A DNA stretch of 64,000 nt. Origin: Thalassia testudinum (taxonomy: Eukaryota; Streptophyta; Magnoliopsida; Alismatales; Hydrocharitaceae). Position 1 is the stretch's first letter, and each line of letters opens with the position of its first letter. This document shows positions 23,130-34,213 of the stretch, one piece after another. The notes under the pieces are model-generated. The model was given only the letters and a program-made list of their open reading frames with translations. It did no database searches and was not told the DNA's origin. The DNA lies in NCBI GenBank assembly GCA_037157565.1, contig JAZHRO010000073.1, forward strand, positions 19,970,501 through 20,034,500. The letters run 5' to 3'. The translations under genes and the position numbers were made by a program.

Positions 23130-24962
23130 TGTTCGTACGTTTTTGTGATCGGATTTTAAAAGATAACACGTTGTAATATAGCCGACAAAACGTTCAAACA
23201 AATATAGAGAATTTTATTACTCGAAAGACTAGAGTATTCGAGGTCGAACACAGGGAGCAATCTCAGTACTTTCAAAACCAAAGAATACAACTTTTAAATG
23301 AACATAATTGATTCAAAGAGAGAGAGTTATAAAAAGAATTGCTAAAAGAAAACAGAATTGGACGTCTGATTTCCTTATTAGACGTCTTAAAAGTAGAGTC
23401 TTCTTTCTCTCTTCTACCTTCTTCTTCTTCTTCTTTTTCGTTGGCTCTTCTTCTTCTTTTCTTCTGATCCGCAGATCTTCTTCTTCCTTGAACTTCTTTC
23501 TCTTCTCTTCTCTTTCCTGCGAAGTCTTCTTCTTTCTTTTTGTCTTTTTTGCAGTCCTTCCTTCTCTCAGATCTCTGCCTTTTTCAGCTTCCTTTCTTCA
23601 GAGTTCCTTCTTCTTCTGCTCCTGCTCTTCTATTTCTTCAGTTCTTTTTGCTTTCCTTCACCTCTTCCTTCTCCTCTTTTCCCTTGCTGCAGCGACTAAG
23701 TGTTCGCTTCTTCCTCTCTTCCTTCTTTCCTGCGCACACCATAGCCAATGCAAAACCTACCCCCTTCCCTCTACCCAAACGTCTCTCTCTTTCTCTGTAA
23801 TTCGCTCAAGGACGCTCTCCCAGAGCCACACGGCTAATCGGGTCGGATTTCATACCCGGGACCAGGCGCACCGGTAGGTGGGTGATGCGCGAGGAGTGCT
23901 CAGGTTAGGGTCGAGTCGGATCCCGCCAGATCCGCGAGGTGAAACCGCGGACGAGGCGAGTGGGTCAGGTGAGGGACCTCACCCCTGTGCTTTCGGAGGC
24001 AGTAAAGCAATATCACAAAAACAATTTATGGCGCACCTGTGTTTCGCATTTCCACGATGTGGGACTATCAAGCCTCTGCCCCAATTTCACGCTCCCGCAA
24101 AGCTTTCTTCGTGCAATTGCCCAAGGCTGCGGGCCTCTCAGCGCTACCAATTGGACCCGAGGGCTTCGCACTTCTCGCGCGAGTCTGCTGCACCTGAAAC
24201 TTGGAGGACCTGATGCCTGGAGCTGCTGCGAAGCTGCTTGCTGCTTCAACCGTCAATGGCGGCAGGGCTGAAAACCTGTCAAACACAAGCACAGCCTATT
24301 GGCCTAATCAGACCAGCTGGGCACCTTCGCCGTGGCACGGCGAAGATGGTGCACGGTGCTGCAGGCCGCAGGACGGCCTAGGCGTGCATGCCTAGGTCAA
24401 CCTGTGGCCGGAGGTGTGGGGTTGTTCGGGGAGTTACTGCGGAGGTGAGGAGTGGCAGTGGAGGGGCGGAAAGTGTTCCTTGTTGTGAGGCGGAGCTTAT
24501 GAGATGGTTGGCGAGCCATGTGGAGGGGCGGAGTGGTGGGAGCAGCTCGCCGGAGGTCGGTCGGAGGAGAGGAAGATGGAGGTGGTCAGGTAATGTCGAG
24601 GGGCAATTCAATGAAATAACAGGGGGAAAAGAGAGAGGGGAAGATGGAGAAGGTATATGGAGTGATCTGGAAGGAAGGGAGGCAGCGGAGTGGACGGCGC
24701 GTAACTGCCGTCGTCGGGGAAGAAGAACCCTGAGGGAGGAAGCAGCGACGAGGACGAGGTCAGGGGCACGCGCGCTTGGTATGGCGCAACGTGGGAGGAA
24801 GAGACAGAGTTGACTCTGCTGCTGGTATGGCAGCAGAGCGACGAGAAGGAGGGGAGGAGGTCGCCGGAGCTTGCGGGTTACTTGGCTGGAGATGGGAGAG
24901 AGGAAAACTTGGGGGAATCTCCGTCAAAACAAGGCCCCGGATCTGCGGCCGAGTCTGGGGAT

Positions 24963-24973
24963 CCTTTTATAGG
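24963..24973 (-). promoter_or_regulatory. TATA box of the element 3 3' LTR
   Basis: CCTATAAAAGG on the minus strand is a canonical plant TATA box. The matching place in the 5' LTR (36086-36076) reads CCATTAAAAGG, so the copy that would drive element RNA has a damaged box. Confidence 0.7.
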
Positions 24974-25295
24974 TGTTGGCCGAACCTTCTAGCGCGTGGA
25001 GATCGCGCAATCACCTCCGTCGGCTCACCGGAGATGGAAAGAGGGTGGATACCCAAATCTCTCGTGTGTTCGCATGAGAGATTGGGTTCACACCAGAGAT
25101 TGTGATTGGCTTTAGAAGGAAGGGAATTCCTCAGGGAATCTCCCTTCCATTTCTGGGAGGGAATCTCTGAGGAATCAGAGAGTAATCCCTCTCTAAACCT
25201 CGCCGGAGATCGGTTTTGCCCTAACAATGGAGGCAGGACCTGATTGCAAAGGTGGCGAGGAACTTAGGGGGCTCTCTGCAAAGATTTCAAAAGAT

Positions 25296-25401
25296 AGGAA
25301 CCAAATTGTGATTCTGGTGTACTAAATTGCAAAGTAGGTAAAGATGACAGGAACCAAATTGTGATTCTGGTGTACTAAATTGCAAAGTAGGTAAAGATGA
25401 C
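25296..25401. repeat. 53-bp tandem duplication private to the element 3 3' LTR
   Basis: Two adjacent identical 53-base copies beginning AGGAACCAAATTGTGATTCT occur here, whereas the other LTR has one copy (about 36410-36462). The duplication arose after insertion or during the last replication cycle. Confidence 0.9.
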
Positions 25402-25960
25402 CTCCCCTTAGGTCCAAATTTTGGTATAAACCTAATTTTGACCTAAGGAATCCAGTGGTGAAGTTGGATTTTAGGTTTGAGCTCATTTGACTAGATATTT
25501 TGCGTAAAAACCCAAATTAGGTTAATTGAATGGCTAGGACCCTAATCTTGGTCAAACTAGGTTCCAAAGGCCACATTAAGTGTTCTAAACCCTAAGTAGT
25601 ATTTTTCCATGATTTTTAGAGGGTTTACTTGATTTTTACTCTGACCGGAACCTTGTTAATTTAAGCGGGTCTATTTTAGGGTTACCAAATGTTATTTAAT
25701 TCCTAGATTGCACATAAACCCATTTCTGATTGACTCAACCCACTTTTTATGTCATTTAGACCATTTGGCCTATGTTTTGCTTCTGGGAAATCCCGTTTAT
25801 GTACTGCAATGGTAAAATTACAATTTTACCCTTTAATTCATGTTTTCTTCTCAGAGCACTTATTCCTTTATTTAGGCCTTCTTCTAGGTTATGTAGGAGC
25901 TTTTATCTTCTTTATTGGGTCAAAATGAGCTAGTTATGGCTCATGATGAGGCTCTCATCA

Positions 25961-25974
25961 TACCCCCATGCCTA
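25961..25974 (-). other. Element 3 polypurine tract
   Basis: The minus strand reads TAGGCATGGGGGTA immediately before the LTR start TGATGAG. It is the plus-strand primer and is almost identical to the tracts of elements 2 and 4. Confidence 0.88.
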
Positions 25975-26391
25975 GCTTTTGCTAGTCCCTTAGCAAAATT
26001 CCAAGGTTTTAACTTCCGTTCTAGACCTAGAGTGTCTGTCAACAATCATGATAAGTGCTTCTCCTTTTCTTTTGTGATTAGGTAGGAATGCCGACAATAG
26101 GCCTAGAGGTACTCAAGTACCAACCAAAATCTGGACTTGACCCGCTTTAGCCTCAGTCCTCCGCAAAAGTTTCTACGGCCCACAAAAACTAACCTAGGGT
26201 TTGTTGGACTCCGCGGTTAAAGCATCCGTGCTTGAGACATTTTTAGCCTAAGTTCAGTTTGCAGTGCATTTTTGTAAGAGAGAGATAGAAGATTTATTTG
26301 TTTGGAGATCTTTTCTCTCTCTTTTCTTTTTATTTCTAGCTTCGGATTAGCTTCTCAACACGATCTGTATTGGATTCCTCGTCCCCATTAT

Positions 26392-26560
26392 CAATCCTCA
26401 AGGGTCCCTAGCTTTCGAGATTTCGAGATAATCCCACCCATGTCAATCCTCAGAACCCTGGCTTTTGAGATTTCGAGATAATCCCGCCCATGGCGTTCCG
26501 TGGCTGAATTCAGACCCTGGCGATCGACATTTCGTGATAATGCCACCTATGGTATCTGAA
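26392..26560 (-). repeat. Three tandem ~50-60 nt repeats in element 3 tail
   Basis: Each unit, read on the minus strand, has CATGGGYGGGATTATC, then WCGAAATYTCGA, then GCCAGGG or GCTAGGG, at about 26552-26514, 26493-26455 and 26442-26405. The same three units occur at 50959-51107 in element 4, so they are an inherited part of the family and not a private expansion. Confidence 0.8.
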
Positions 26561-27248
26561 CCAGCAGAGTGCTTACATGCCCCCAGTAGGATATTTAAAT
26601 ATCCTAAGAGACAAGCACCGAGGAGACGATATGTTGTTACGCATCTTCGAGGGGAATTTCCCACCTCTCCACGCCGGGAACTCGTCCAAATCAATTTGTG
26701 TTGATTGGCCGCTCCTAATCTAGGTGACTTTTTCAGAACATTAAACGCTTTTTGCGTGATTTGGATGTTTATGCGCACTGAACCAGACTATGTGTGAATT
26801 TGGGGTGCTTAGGTTACCGAATCCCGCAAACCGGAGGTCAGTTAACGAGGCCGAATACTTCCTAAGCCTTAGACCTAGTACTCAAGCTTCGCATTTTCCT
26901 CAACCTCTTGAGGATTATCCAGATTTTAACGGATACGTGAATTTTTAAGCTAAAGATTCTAGCCCAAGAGGCCTAAGACCAGCGTTCCCGCTAATCTCTT
27001 GTCGTATCTTCGTAGCACTTTTCTTTCATTTTTCTTGATTCGGTCTAGAACTTCAGTTAACCCCTTAATCTTTTACTAATGACTATTTCTTTTCATTTTC
27101 ATTTTCATTTTGTGCTTCTTTTTGTCATTTTACTCTTTTCCTTCTCTCATTTGTATGACCCTGAATTGTTCCTCCCCTCCTTCAAGTCTTTTTTTTTTTA
27201 TTGAAACCCTTTCTTGATATGAATTTTCCTGACATTTTACACTTTCAT

Positions 27249-27284
27249 ACCCCCCCATGCCTAAGATTTGCAATGTCCTCATTG
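27249..27284 (-). other. Element 3 internal hairpin plus G-tract (second polypurine-like tract)
   Basis: Minus strand: CAATG-AGGA-CATTG (27284-27271, perfect 5-bp stem) followed by CTTAGGCATGGGGGGGTA with seven G (27256-27250). The core GGCATGGGGG repeats the terminal polypurine tract, which lies 1.3 kb downstream. Confidence 0.8.
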
Positions 27285-27493
27285 TAAATTAGGTGGGTTC
27301 GATTTTAGCTTAGTTCATGCATTAGGACAGGTGTGTGGTGAGTGAATGGGTCGAAGTGCCTTGTTGCGAACGATTTCTAATCTCGGGTAGGGATACCTGA
27401 GGTGAAGTCGGCTGTTCTAATGGATGAACCCTAAAGTGCAATATGAATTCCGCATAGAGATGTCAGGAAAGGTTTTGGGTTTTTCAAAGAATG

Positions 27494-27540
27494 ACGGGTT
27501 GCCTCCCGTTAAGCGCTGAGTTTTACGCCATCGGTTGGGC
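27494..27540 (-). other. Element 3 pol-tail hairpin (ACGGG-AGGCAA-CCCGT)
   Basis: The minus strand has GGCGTAAAACTCAGCGCTTA and then the perfect 5-bp stem ACGGG/CCCGT (27509-27494) with loop AGGCAA. It follows the pol stop by about 35 bases. The stem differs from elements 2 and 4 but pairing is kept. Confidence 0.82.
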
Positions 27541-27549
27541 GCAATGAGC

Positions 27550-28760
27550 TCAAGAGGAATGGAGGGTAAAGGATGACTCAGCCAAATCTATATTGGTCAT
27601 GTCAATGAACGGCTTGAGTCTCTGACCGTTCACGACAAAGGGTTCAGAATCGTGGCTGAGTGGGCTGATTTCAATGGCTCCATTTCTGAAGATTTGTCAG
27701 ACTAGGTAGGGTCCGACCCACTTGGATCTTAGCTTCCCTAGGAATAATTTTAGTCGGGCATCAAAGAGTAAAACTTTTTGACCAGGATGAAAGATCTTTC
27801 TAGAAATGTGTTTGTCGTGAAAAGCTTTAACCCGTTCTTTATAAATTCTTGAGTTCTCATATGTATTATGGCGTAATTCATCGATCTCACTCATTTGAAA
27901 TCTTCTGTGGGTTCCAGCCTTAGAAAGATCTAGATTACAAGTCCGTATTGCCCAATAGGCTTTATGCTCCAACTCGACGGGGAGGTGACATGCCTTCCCA
28001 TACACTAGTTTAAAGGGAGACATTCCTAATTGGGTCTTGTGGGCGGTCCTATAGGCCCACAATGCTTCCGGAAGCCGAGAAGACCAATCTTTTCTATCAG
28101 GTTGAACAGTAACCTGAAGGATCTTCTTGATCTCTCGGTTAGATAGCTCAGCTAGATCATTAGTTTGGGGGTGGTAAGGAGTAGAGATTCGGTGCGACAC
28201 CCCGTATTTGGTCATCAGTGACCTGAACTGAGCGTTTGTAAAATGGGTCCCTCCGTCGGAAATTATAGCACGTGGAATCCCGAACCTTGAGAAAATGTTT
28301 TGATGAAGGAATTTTATAACGACTTTATGATTGTTGGTTCGGGTCGGAATGGCTTCTATCCACTTGGAAACATAGTCAACTGCGAGTAAGATGTATTCGA
28401 AGCCATCCGAGATCGGGAAGGGTCCCATGAAATCAATCCCCTAAATATCAAAAATTTTGCATACCAAGATCGGCTGTAGATGTATCATGTCTCGATGGCT
28501 CATGTTGCCCAGAGTCTGGCAATGGGAACATGCCTTACAGTGATCGTATGCATCCTTGAAAATTGTGGGCCAATAAAAGCCACACTGGAGGACTTTTGAT
28601 GCGGTTTTATGTCCTGAAAAATGTCCACCGCATGCCTGGTCATGGCAGAATGAGAGTATGTCTTTGATTTCCACTTCCGCGACGCATTGTCGAATTATCT
28701 GATCAGCACCAATACGGAATAGATACGGGTCTTCCCATAGGTAATACTTGTCATCGGAAC
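27550..28760 (-). pseudogene. pol: Element 3 integrase
   Basis: On the minus strand the zinc region has CHDQACGGHFSGHKTASKVL and CSHCQTLGNMSH. The DDE core has Asp in [13 protein letters not shown] (about 28430), Asp in IISDGGTHFTNAQF (about 28255) and Glu in NDLAELSNREIKK (about 28145). The C-terminal part FDARLKLFLGKLRSKWVGPY precedes a TGA near 27697, and the frame ends naturally at TGA 27552-27550 after VNGQRLKPFID. A TAG at 28443-28441 stands where element 2 has Trp (FDVWGID), a TGG-to-TAG change. Confidence 0.94.
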
Positions 28761-28899
28761 GCAATTTGTCCTTTTTGGCCTTCGGCCAATCGGGCGAAAT
28801 CTGATGTGATGCCAGGTAATTAACTATATCAGCGAACCATGGAAGACTTGTACTGATAGTCAGGAGGTGCTCATCAGGAAAATGTTCTGTAATAGGTTC

Positions 28900-29310
28900 G
28901 GAAGGGTCGATTATTTCAGAAGGAAGGCGGGATAAGTGATCAGCTACCACATTCTGCTTTCCCGCCTTGTCGCGAATCTCGAGGTCAAATTCTTGCAACA
29001 GCAAGATCCATCGGATTAATCGAGGTTTCGCGTCCTTCTTTGCAAGGAGATGCCTCACAGCTGTGTGATCCAAGTATATGATAACACGGGAACCCAGAAG
29101 GTATGATCTGAATTTTTCCAGGGCAAATACTACGGCCAGCAGCTCTTTCTCAGTAACCGTATAGTTACGCTGAGCCTCATCCAGTGTTTTGCTGGTGTAG
29201 TAAATGACCACAGGTTTCCCGTCAATTTTCTACCCCAGAACCGCTCCTACAGCGAAGTCAGATGCATCGCACATGATCTCAAAGGGTTGACACCAATCAG
29301 GGGATTGTAG
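28900..29310 (-). pseudogene. pol: Element 3 RNase H domain
   Basis: The minus-strand frame shows CDASDFAVGAVLG, then a TAG (29232-29230) where element 2 has Gln, then [57 protein letters not shown] and [14 protein letters not shown]. These are the Asp-Glu-Asp-Asp positions and the typical Athila wording of the domain. It removes RNA from the hybrid during replication. Confidence 0.93.
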
Positions 29311-29329
29311 GATCGGGGCTTGGGTGACT

Positions 29330-30300
29330 CGGTCACGTAGGATCTCAAATGCTTGAGTGCATTCCTTGGAAATTTCGAAAGGCACATCCTTGGAGAGAAG
29401 ACTGGTCAGGGGGCACGCGATTTTGGAGAAATCAGGGATAAATCGACGGTAAAAACCGACGTGCCCCAAAAAAGATCGGATGTCCTTAATCGAGCTAGGC
29501 ATAGGGAGCTTGGAAATTAGGTTAACCTTAGCTCGATCCACTTGGATGCCTTTCTCTGAGATTAAATGTCCCAGGACAATTCCCTCAGGCACCATGAAAT
29601 GGCTCTTTTCCCAGGAAAGAACCAAATTCACCTCGATGCATCGCCTGAGTATTTGGACCAAGTGTTGGAGGTAATCGTCAAATGATTGTCCAACAACTGA
29701 AAAGTCATCCATGAAGACTTCCAGATAATCACCTACCATATCTGAGAATATGGCAAGCATGCACCGCTGAAAAGTTGCAGGTGCATTGCAGAGACCGAAT
29801 GGCATCCTTCGAAACGTGTACGTCCCAAAGGGGCAGGTGAATGTGGTCTTTTCTTGGTCTTCTAGATGGATTGCCACCTGATTGTAACTGGAGTACCCGT
29901 CAAGAAAGCAGAAGAACCTATTTCCCTCTAGTTTTTCGAGGATCTGATCAATAAACAGTAGTGGGAAATGATCCTTCTTCGTGGAGGAATTGAGTCTTCT
30001 GTAATCAATGCAGACTCTCCACGAGTTAGCTATTCGGGTGGGAATGACTTCTCCGGCTTCAGTCGTGATGATGGTAAGTCCTGCCTTTTTAGGCACCACT
30101 TGTGTTGGACTCACCCAACGACCGTCGGAGATCGGGTAGATGATCCCTGCATCTAACCACTTTATGATCTCCTTTTTCACGACCTCCTGTAGGTTAGGGT
30201 TTAGGCATCTTTGCATTTCTCTTGAAGGTCGTGCGACTTCTTCTGTGTAGATTCGATGTGTGCAGTATGAAGGGCTTATGCCAGTCAAATCATCGAGAGT
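29330..30300 (-). pseudogene. pol: Element 3 reverse transcriptase
   Basis: The minus-strand frame has RRLNSSTKKDHFPLLFIDQI, FCFLDGYSSYNQVAIHLEDQ, TFTCPFGTYTFRRMPFGLCN and the catalytic FMDDF with the Asp pair at 29709-29704. Thumb and connection follow (GHLISEKGIQVDRAKVNLI, SIKDIRSFLGHVGFYRRF). The domain has no internal stop, so it is the best-preserved part of the element. Confidence 0.95.
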
Positions 30301-30759
30301 CCATCCAATGGCTCTTCGATGTTGCTGGAGAATAGAAATCAAATAGAGTTCCTGGTCAAGTGTGAGTCGAGAGTTGACAATCACAGGAAACGTCTGATTT
30401 GAATCCAAAAAAACGTACTTCAGATGTTCGGGAAGGGGCTTGAGTTCCATGACAAGATTTTCAGCAGCAGCGGGCGGTTCGGGGTTTGTATCAGGAGCAA
30501 TGGTAGGAGTCATAGGTGTGTCTAGATCACGTTCGCACTTCTCTGTTAGTGGGTTTTGATTCTCAAGTGGTTGATCAGGGATAATCAGGTTGTCTTCTAT
30601 ATGCAATTCATCAACCACGTCTCTGACATCACATATTTCCTCTATAACCCCACAATTAATCCCTTGTTGGGCCTTAAAAATGTCAATCTTCAAGTTTTGG
30701 TTCCCAAATTTTAATTCTATCTGGCCCTCTTCGCAGTTTATGTTGGCCCAAGCAGTAGC

Positions 30760-31311
30760 CAAAAAGGGTCTCCCTAATATGATTGGTGTGTTCCTTGGGT
30801 TCTTAGGTGCATCCATGTCTAGTACTATGAAGTCCACCGGGAAATAGAAATCTCATACCCTAACAATGACATCCTCGAGTATTCCTTTAGGTGACTTGAT
30901 GGGTCGATCGGCTAACTGCAATGTCACCTCAGTGGGTTTAAGTTCAGATTCTTCAAGGTGGTCAAGGAGGGATGTAGGTATTAAATTTATAGAGGCACCT
31001 AGGTCTAGTAAGGCTCTATCAAATTGGGTTTCACCAATTTTATAGGAAATCAAGGGAGTTCCTGGGTCTTTAACCTTGGGTGGGAGTTTGCTCAAGATGA
31101 AAGAGCTGGCTTGCTCTGACAGTACGATTGGATTCCCATCCTTGGTTCGCGGCTTACGTTTAGGGGTACATATGTCTTTCAAGAATCTTGCGTAAGCTGG
31201 TATGTGGCAAATTTCATCCATCAATGGGATGCTTATCTGGACCTGTTCAAAGAGCTTGATCAGATCCTCCTCGGGAGCCACGAGTTTAGTTATCCTTTTT
31301 CCTTTGGTCAA
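30760..31311 (-). pseudogene. Element 3 aspartic protease domain
   Basis: The minus-strand frame includes SEQASSFILSKLPPKVKDPG, GETQFDRALLDLGASINLIP with the DLG active site usual in Athila (others have DSG or DTG), and later FIVLDMDAPKNPRNTPIILG followed by RPFLATAWANINC, the flap-to-second-half region. A TGA at 30855-30853 interrupts it between VIVRV and DFYFPVDF. The enzyme would cut Gag-Pol. Confidence 0.9.
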
Positions 31312-31479
31312 GGCCTCAGGAAATGGGATCCTAGTTGGTTCCTCTAGGATAGGTCCAGGTTCTTGATCTGGGACAGTGGTATCTTGGATAACTATCCTAG
31401 GGTCTTAGCTATTATCAGGCTTGGAGTAGGTCAGATAATGTGGGTCTTGGGTTGTTCTACCAGTACGTGTTGTTACAGA

Positions 31480-33092
31480 GTTCAATCCGGGCTGATTTTG
31501 GTGGGGTTAGGTAGGAGGGGTGGCTGCTGCTGAAATCCCGCATAAGATGTTGAAGCTTCCATCCCGTCTGGCGATGGAGCAGTAGGGGCCTAATAAATCA
31601 CATGTGTTTGGCCTGAATTTGAATTCATAACGCTCTTCTGGGTTAGCACGTTATTTGGGTTGGGCAGAGGTTGCGAGGGAAGGGTACCAGGTTGGCGGGA
31701 ATTTGCCATCTGGGCCAGTTGGTTGCGAACCTCTGTTATCTCATCCTTGTGCTGTTTTTGCATTGCCGCATTCGTCTTTTGAATGTCAGCCAATGCTTGA
31801 AGGATAAGAGTCATTTGATCCTGGTTTTGCCCGGATTGGTAGGTGGGATTGGGCCGAGGCTGAGGCGGCTGATATGGATGAGGGGCTTGTGGACGGGGTT
31901 GATATGGTGGTCTTTGAGAATTTCCCGCCCACTGAAAGTTAGGATGATTTCGCCATTCAGGGTTGTAGGTATTGGAGAATGGGTCATTCTGGATGGCGTT
32001 GAGGTCCTCGCAGTTCTGAGGAGCCTCAGGAAAGTCAGAATACGAGGGTTCAGAGTTCCCCCAACTCGAGTAGAATGGATCGGAGGTCACTCCAGTCTGA
32101 GAGGTAGACGGGGGTGGATATGGGTCCATCCCCTTGGCAGATTGGTGATAGATGTTTTGCACAGTTTCCCTTTCCAGAGGAGGTCGTGCAAAAGAGTTTT
32201 GCGCAGAGGTGGCTTGCTGCAAATGTCGAGTTAGCTCGTCCACCTTCTTTTCTATGATAGAAACCTTGTCCAACCAGCTGGCCATCAGTTCCAAGTCGAC
32301 AGAATTGGACAGGTCCTGCATCTCATGTGTCCCTCTCAGATTCGTTGATGCGCGGGCATTCGTCCTGTCGAATAAGCCCATGGAGTCATTATTTATGGAG
32401 TTCTCGCACATGTTTTCGAGAATCTCTCACACTGTGTCCTCGTGTTGACCCATGATGTTTCCTCCGCACGTTGCATTGACGAATAAACGAATGTCTTCAC
32501 GGAGTCCCTGGTAAAAAGACTGGACTTGTTCCCACTTAGGAACTCCGTGATGGGGACACTTTCGCATGAGATCTAAGAATTGATCCCATGCTTCGTGAAG
32601 AGGTTCTCCTGGTTGTTGAGTGAAATGAGTGATCTGCTGGCGCAAGGCATTCGTCTGGCCAATGGGGAAGAATTTTTTCAAAAATTTGAACTGCAGTTCC
32701 TCCCATGTGTTGATCGGATGGGTCTGAGTTTGATAGCAGTGTGTGGCCTTGTCCATGAGGGAGAACGAAAACATTTTCATGAGTAGGATATCCCGGTTTT
32801 GTACATCTGACCCGAAGGTCTAGGCCAGATGCTTGAGTTGTTTAATGTGTTGGAATGGATCCTCAGAGTTAAGCCCATGAAACTTCGGTATGGCATGAAT
32901 CATATTGGGCTTCAGTTCAGAATTAGGTCCTCCAAGCGGGATTCGCACTCGAGGTTCGATCGCCACCGCAGCGGGATTATAGTGATCTCGCATCATAGGT
33001 CGCTGCGGTGGGTTTACAAAGTTCTGAAAGAGATCGTTAAGGCGTTGAAGTTGGTGTTCAAGGTTATTCTCCTCTTCAATGGGTTGTGCCAT
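31480..33092 (-). pseudogene. gag: Element 3 gag
   Basis: The probable start is the ATG at 33092 (MAQPIEEENN). The core has HAIPKFHGLNSEDPFQHIKQ, FSFSLMDKATHCYQ, TWEELQFKFLKKFFPIGQTN and HEAWDQFLDLMRKCPHHGVP, all in the style of Athila gag. The C-terminal half is Pro/Gln/Asn-rich and has no CCHC knuckle. Stops lie at 32822-32820 (TAG), 32429-32427 (TGA) and 31592-31590 (TAG). A frameshift near 31490 breaks the link to protease. The frame is open for about 65 codons upstream of the chosen start without another strong initiator. Confidence 0.9.
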
Positions 33093-34190
33093 GATGGGAG
33101 AAGAAGGAGAATCAGGATCTGAATCAGATGAGAGATTTATGTAGTGGAGTTGCTGCACAAACAAGGGCGTCGAGGCTTGGCCTCGATGAGAGTGAATTTC
33201 TAAAGGAGGTCTTAAGGGTGGCCTTAAAGACTTCCTACCGAACATGCACCGAAGGATGTGATGAGATTTAGAAGGTGCTGGACCCAATCAAGACACCCAA
33301 AAATTGTTGGGTGACTATAGAGGTTCGGGGCGGATGGACCCCTTAGTCAGAAAGGTCGTCCACTTGAGAAATACCTGGGCAGCCAGAGAGGGAGAGTCCC
33401 GCAAAGACCCCTACATGGTAGAGCATCCCCACGAGTTACAGGGTTTCCCCCACCTGACCTCTCTTGTCACTGCGGTTCCAGGTAAACCAGAATGGGGACC
33501 TTGACCTCTTAAGTCTACCTTTTTTACTTTAAGATCAAGGTGTTTAATGTTCCACTTGAACTTTTAGGTATTCTCAGTGAAAAAGTGACCTAATTTTAAG
33601 GTTGGTTGACCCAAGGGATCAAATTCTCCTTTTGTTCCTTTAAGAGCTTTTAGGTCCTTTTCTTTTTAAGGTTCAAATGGATTAAAAGCCTCATTTGCTT
33701 AGGGTTCTTCTTGTGTAGATCTTTTCAATCAAGGTTTAGGCACACCTCTTTTTGGAAAAATTTATTTCTTTGTTTAAGATAAGGTGTGTCTCTAAAAACC
33801 CTAGCTTTTTAATCCTTAAATTGGCTCTAGTGGGTCCAATTTAGTTGCCTCAGAGTTTAGTACCTAGGGCTCAATCAAGAAAGTTTTAGCCCTAGTTACC
33901 TTAGTTGGATGAGCAGATAAAAATGTGTTGAAATGAAAATCAGGCAACTTGATGAGTTACTAAATATGAAACAGGTAGCCCTAAGTTGATTGTTCTTTCT
34001 TTTTTTTCCTTTTAGATTTTGAGAGAGTTAAGAGGGAGGGCTTATGGAAATTACCTGTTCCTTGGAGTGCCTGTTGTACAGCTGCTCTTCTTTCCTTTTT
34101 GCTTTCCCTGTTTTGAGCAGAACAAAAGAGAGGAGTTAGGTCAAATATTAGATCAAAAAGTTGTAATCAAAAGCTTTAAAAGTGCCCGTT
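33093..34190 (-). other. Element 3 untranslated leader
   Basis: About 1.1 kb between the primer site and gag. It contains no conserved frame; it probably carries the packaging and dimerisation signals, but none can be recognised by eye. Confidence 0.6.
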
Positions 34191-34210
34191 GCTCCCTGGC
34201 AACGGCGCCA
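34191..34210 (-). other. Element 3 primer binding site (tRNA-Asp)
   Basis: The minus strand reads TGGCGCCGTTGCCAGGGAGC, three bases after the 5' LTR. It matches the complement of the plant tRNA-Asp 3' end (TGGCGCCGTTGCCGGGGA) with one mismatch. tRNA-Asp priming is typical of Athila. Confidence 0.92.
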
Positions 34211-34213
34211 AAA

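Larger units (their letters stand above)
23130..25960 (-). repeat. Element 3 3' LTR (2831 bp)
   Basis: On the minus strand it runs from TGATGAGAGCCTCATCA (a 7-bp perfect hairpin, 25960-25944) to CGTACGAACA at 23130. It has a TATA box CCTATAAAAGG (24973-24963), a CT-rich run, two AGACGTCT words at 23358-23386 and the U5 motif TCCCTGTGTTCGACC near 23240-23256. A 53-bp segment is tandemly duplicated (25296-25401), and 30 bp present in the other LTR near 34620 are missing; together these explain the 23-bp length difference exactly. Confidence 0.96.
25975..27549 (-). other. Element 3 non-coding 3' region
   Basis: About 1.6 kb between the pol stop and the polypurine tract with no env-like frame. 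It holds the pol-tail hairpin, the internal hairpin and G-tract module, and a three-copy tandem repeat (listed separately). Sequence between these modules is AT-rich and conserved with element 4, for example the stretch around 26700-27000. Confidence 0.75.

Noticed and set aside
31671..32234. A 187-codon frame on the plus strand.
   Set aside because: It is antisense to element 3 gag, whose identity is clear from homology with elements 2 and 4.
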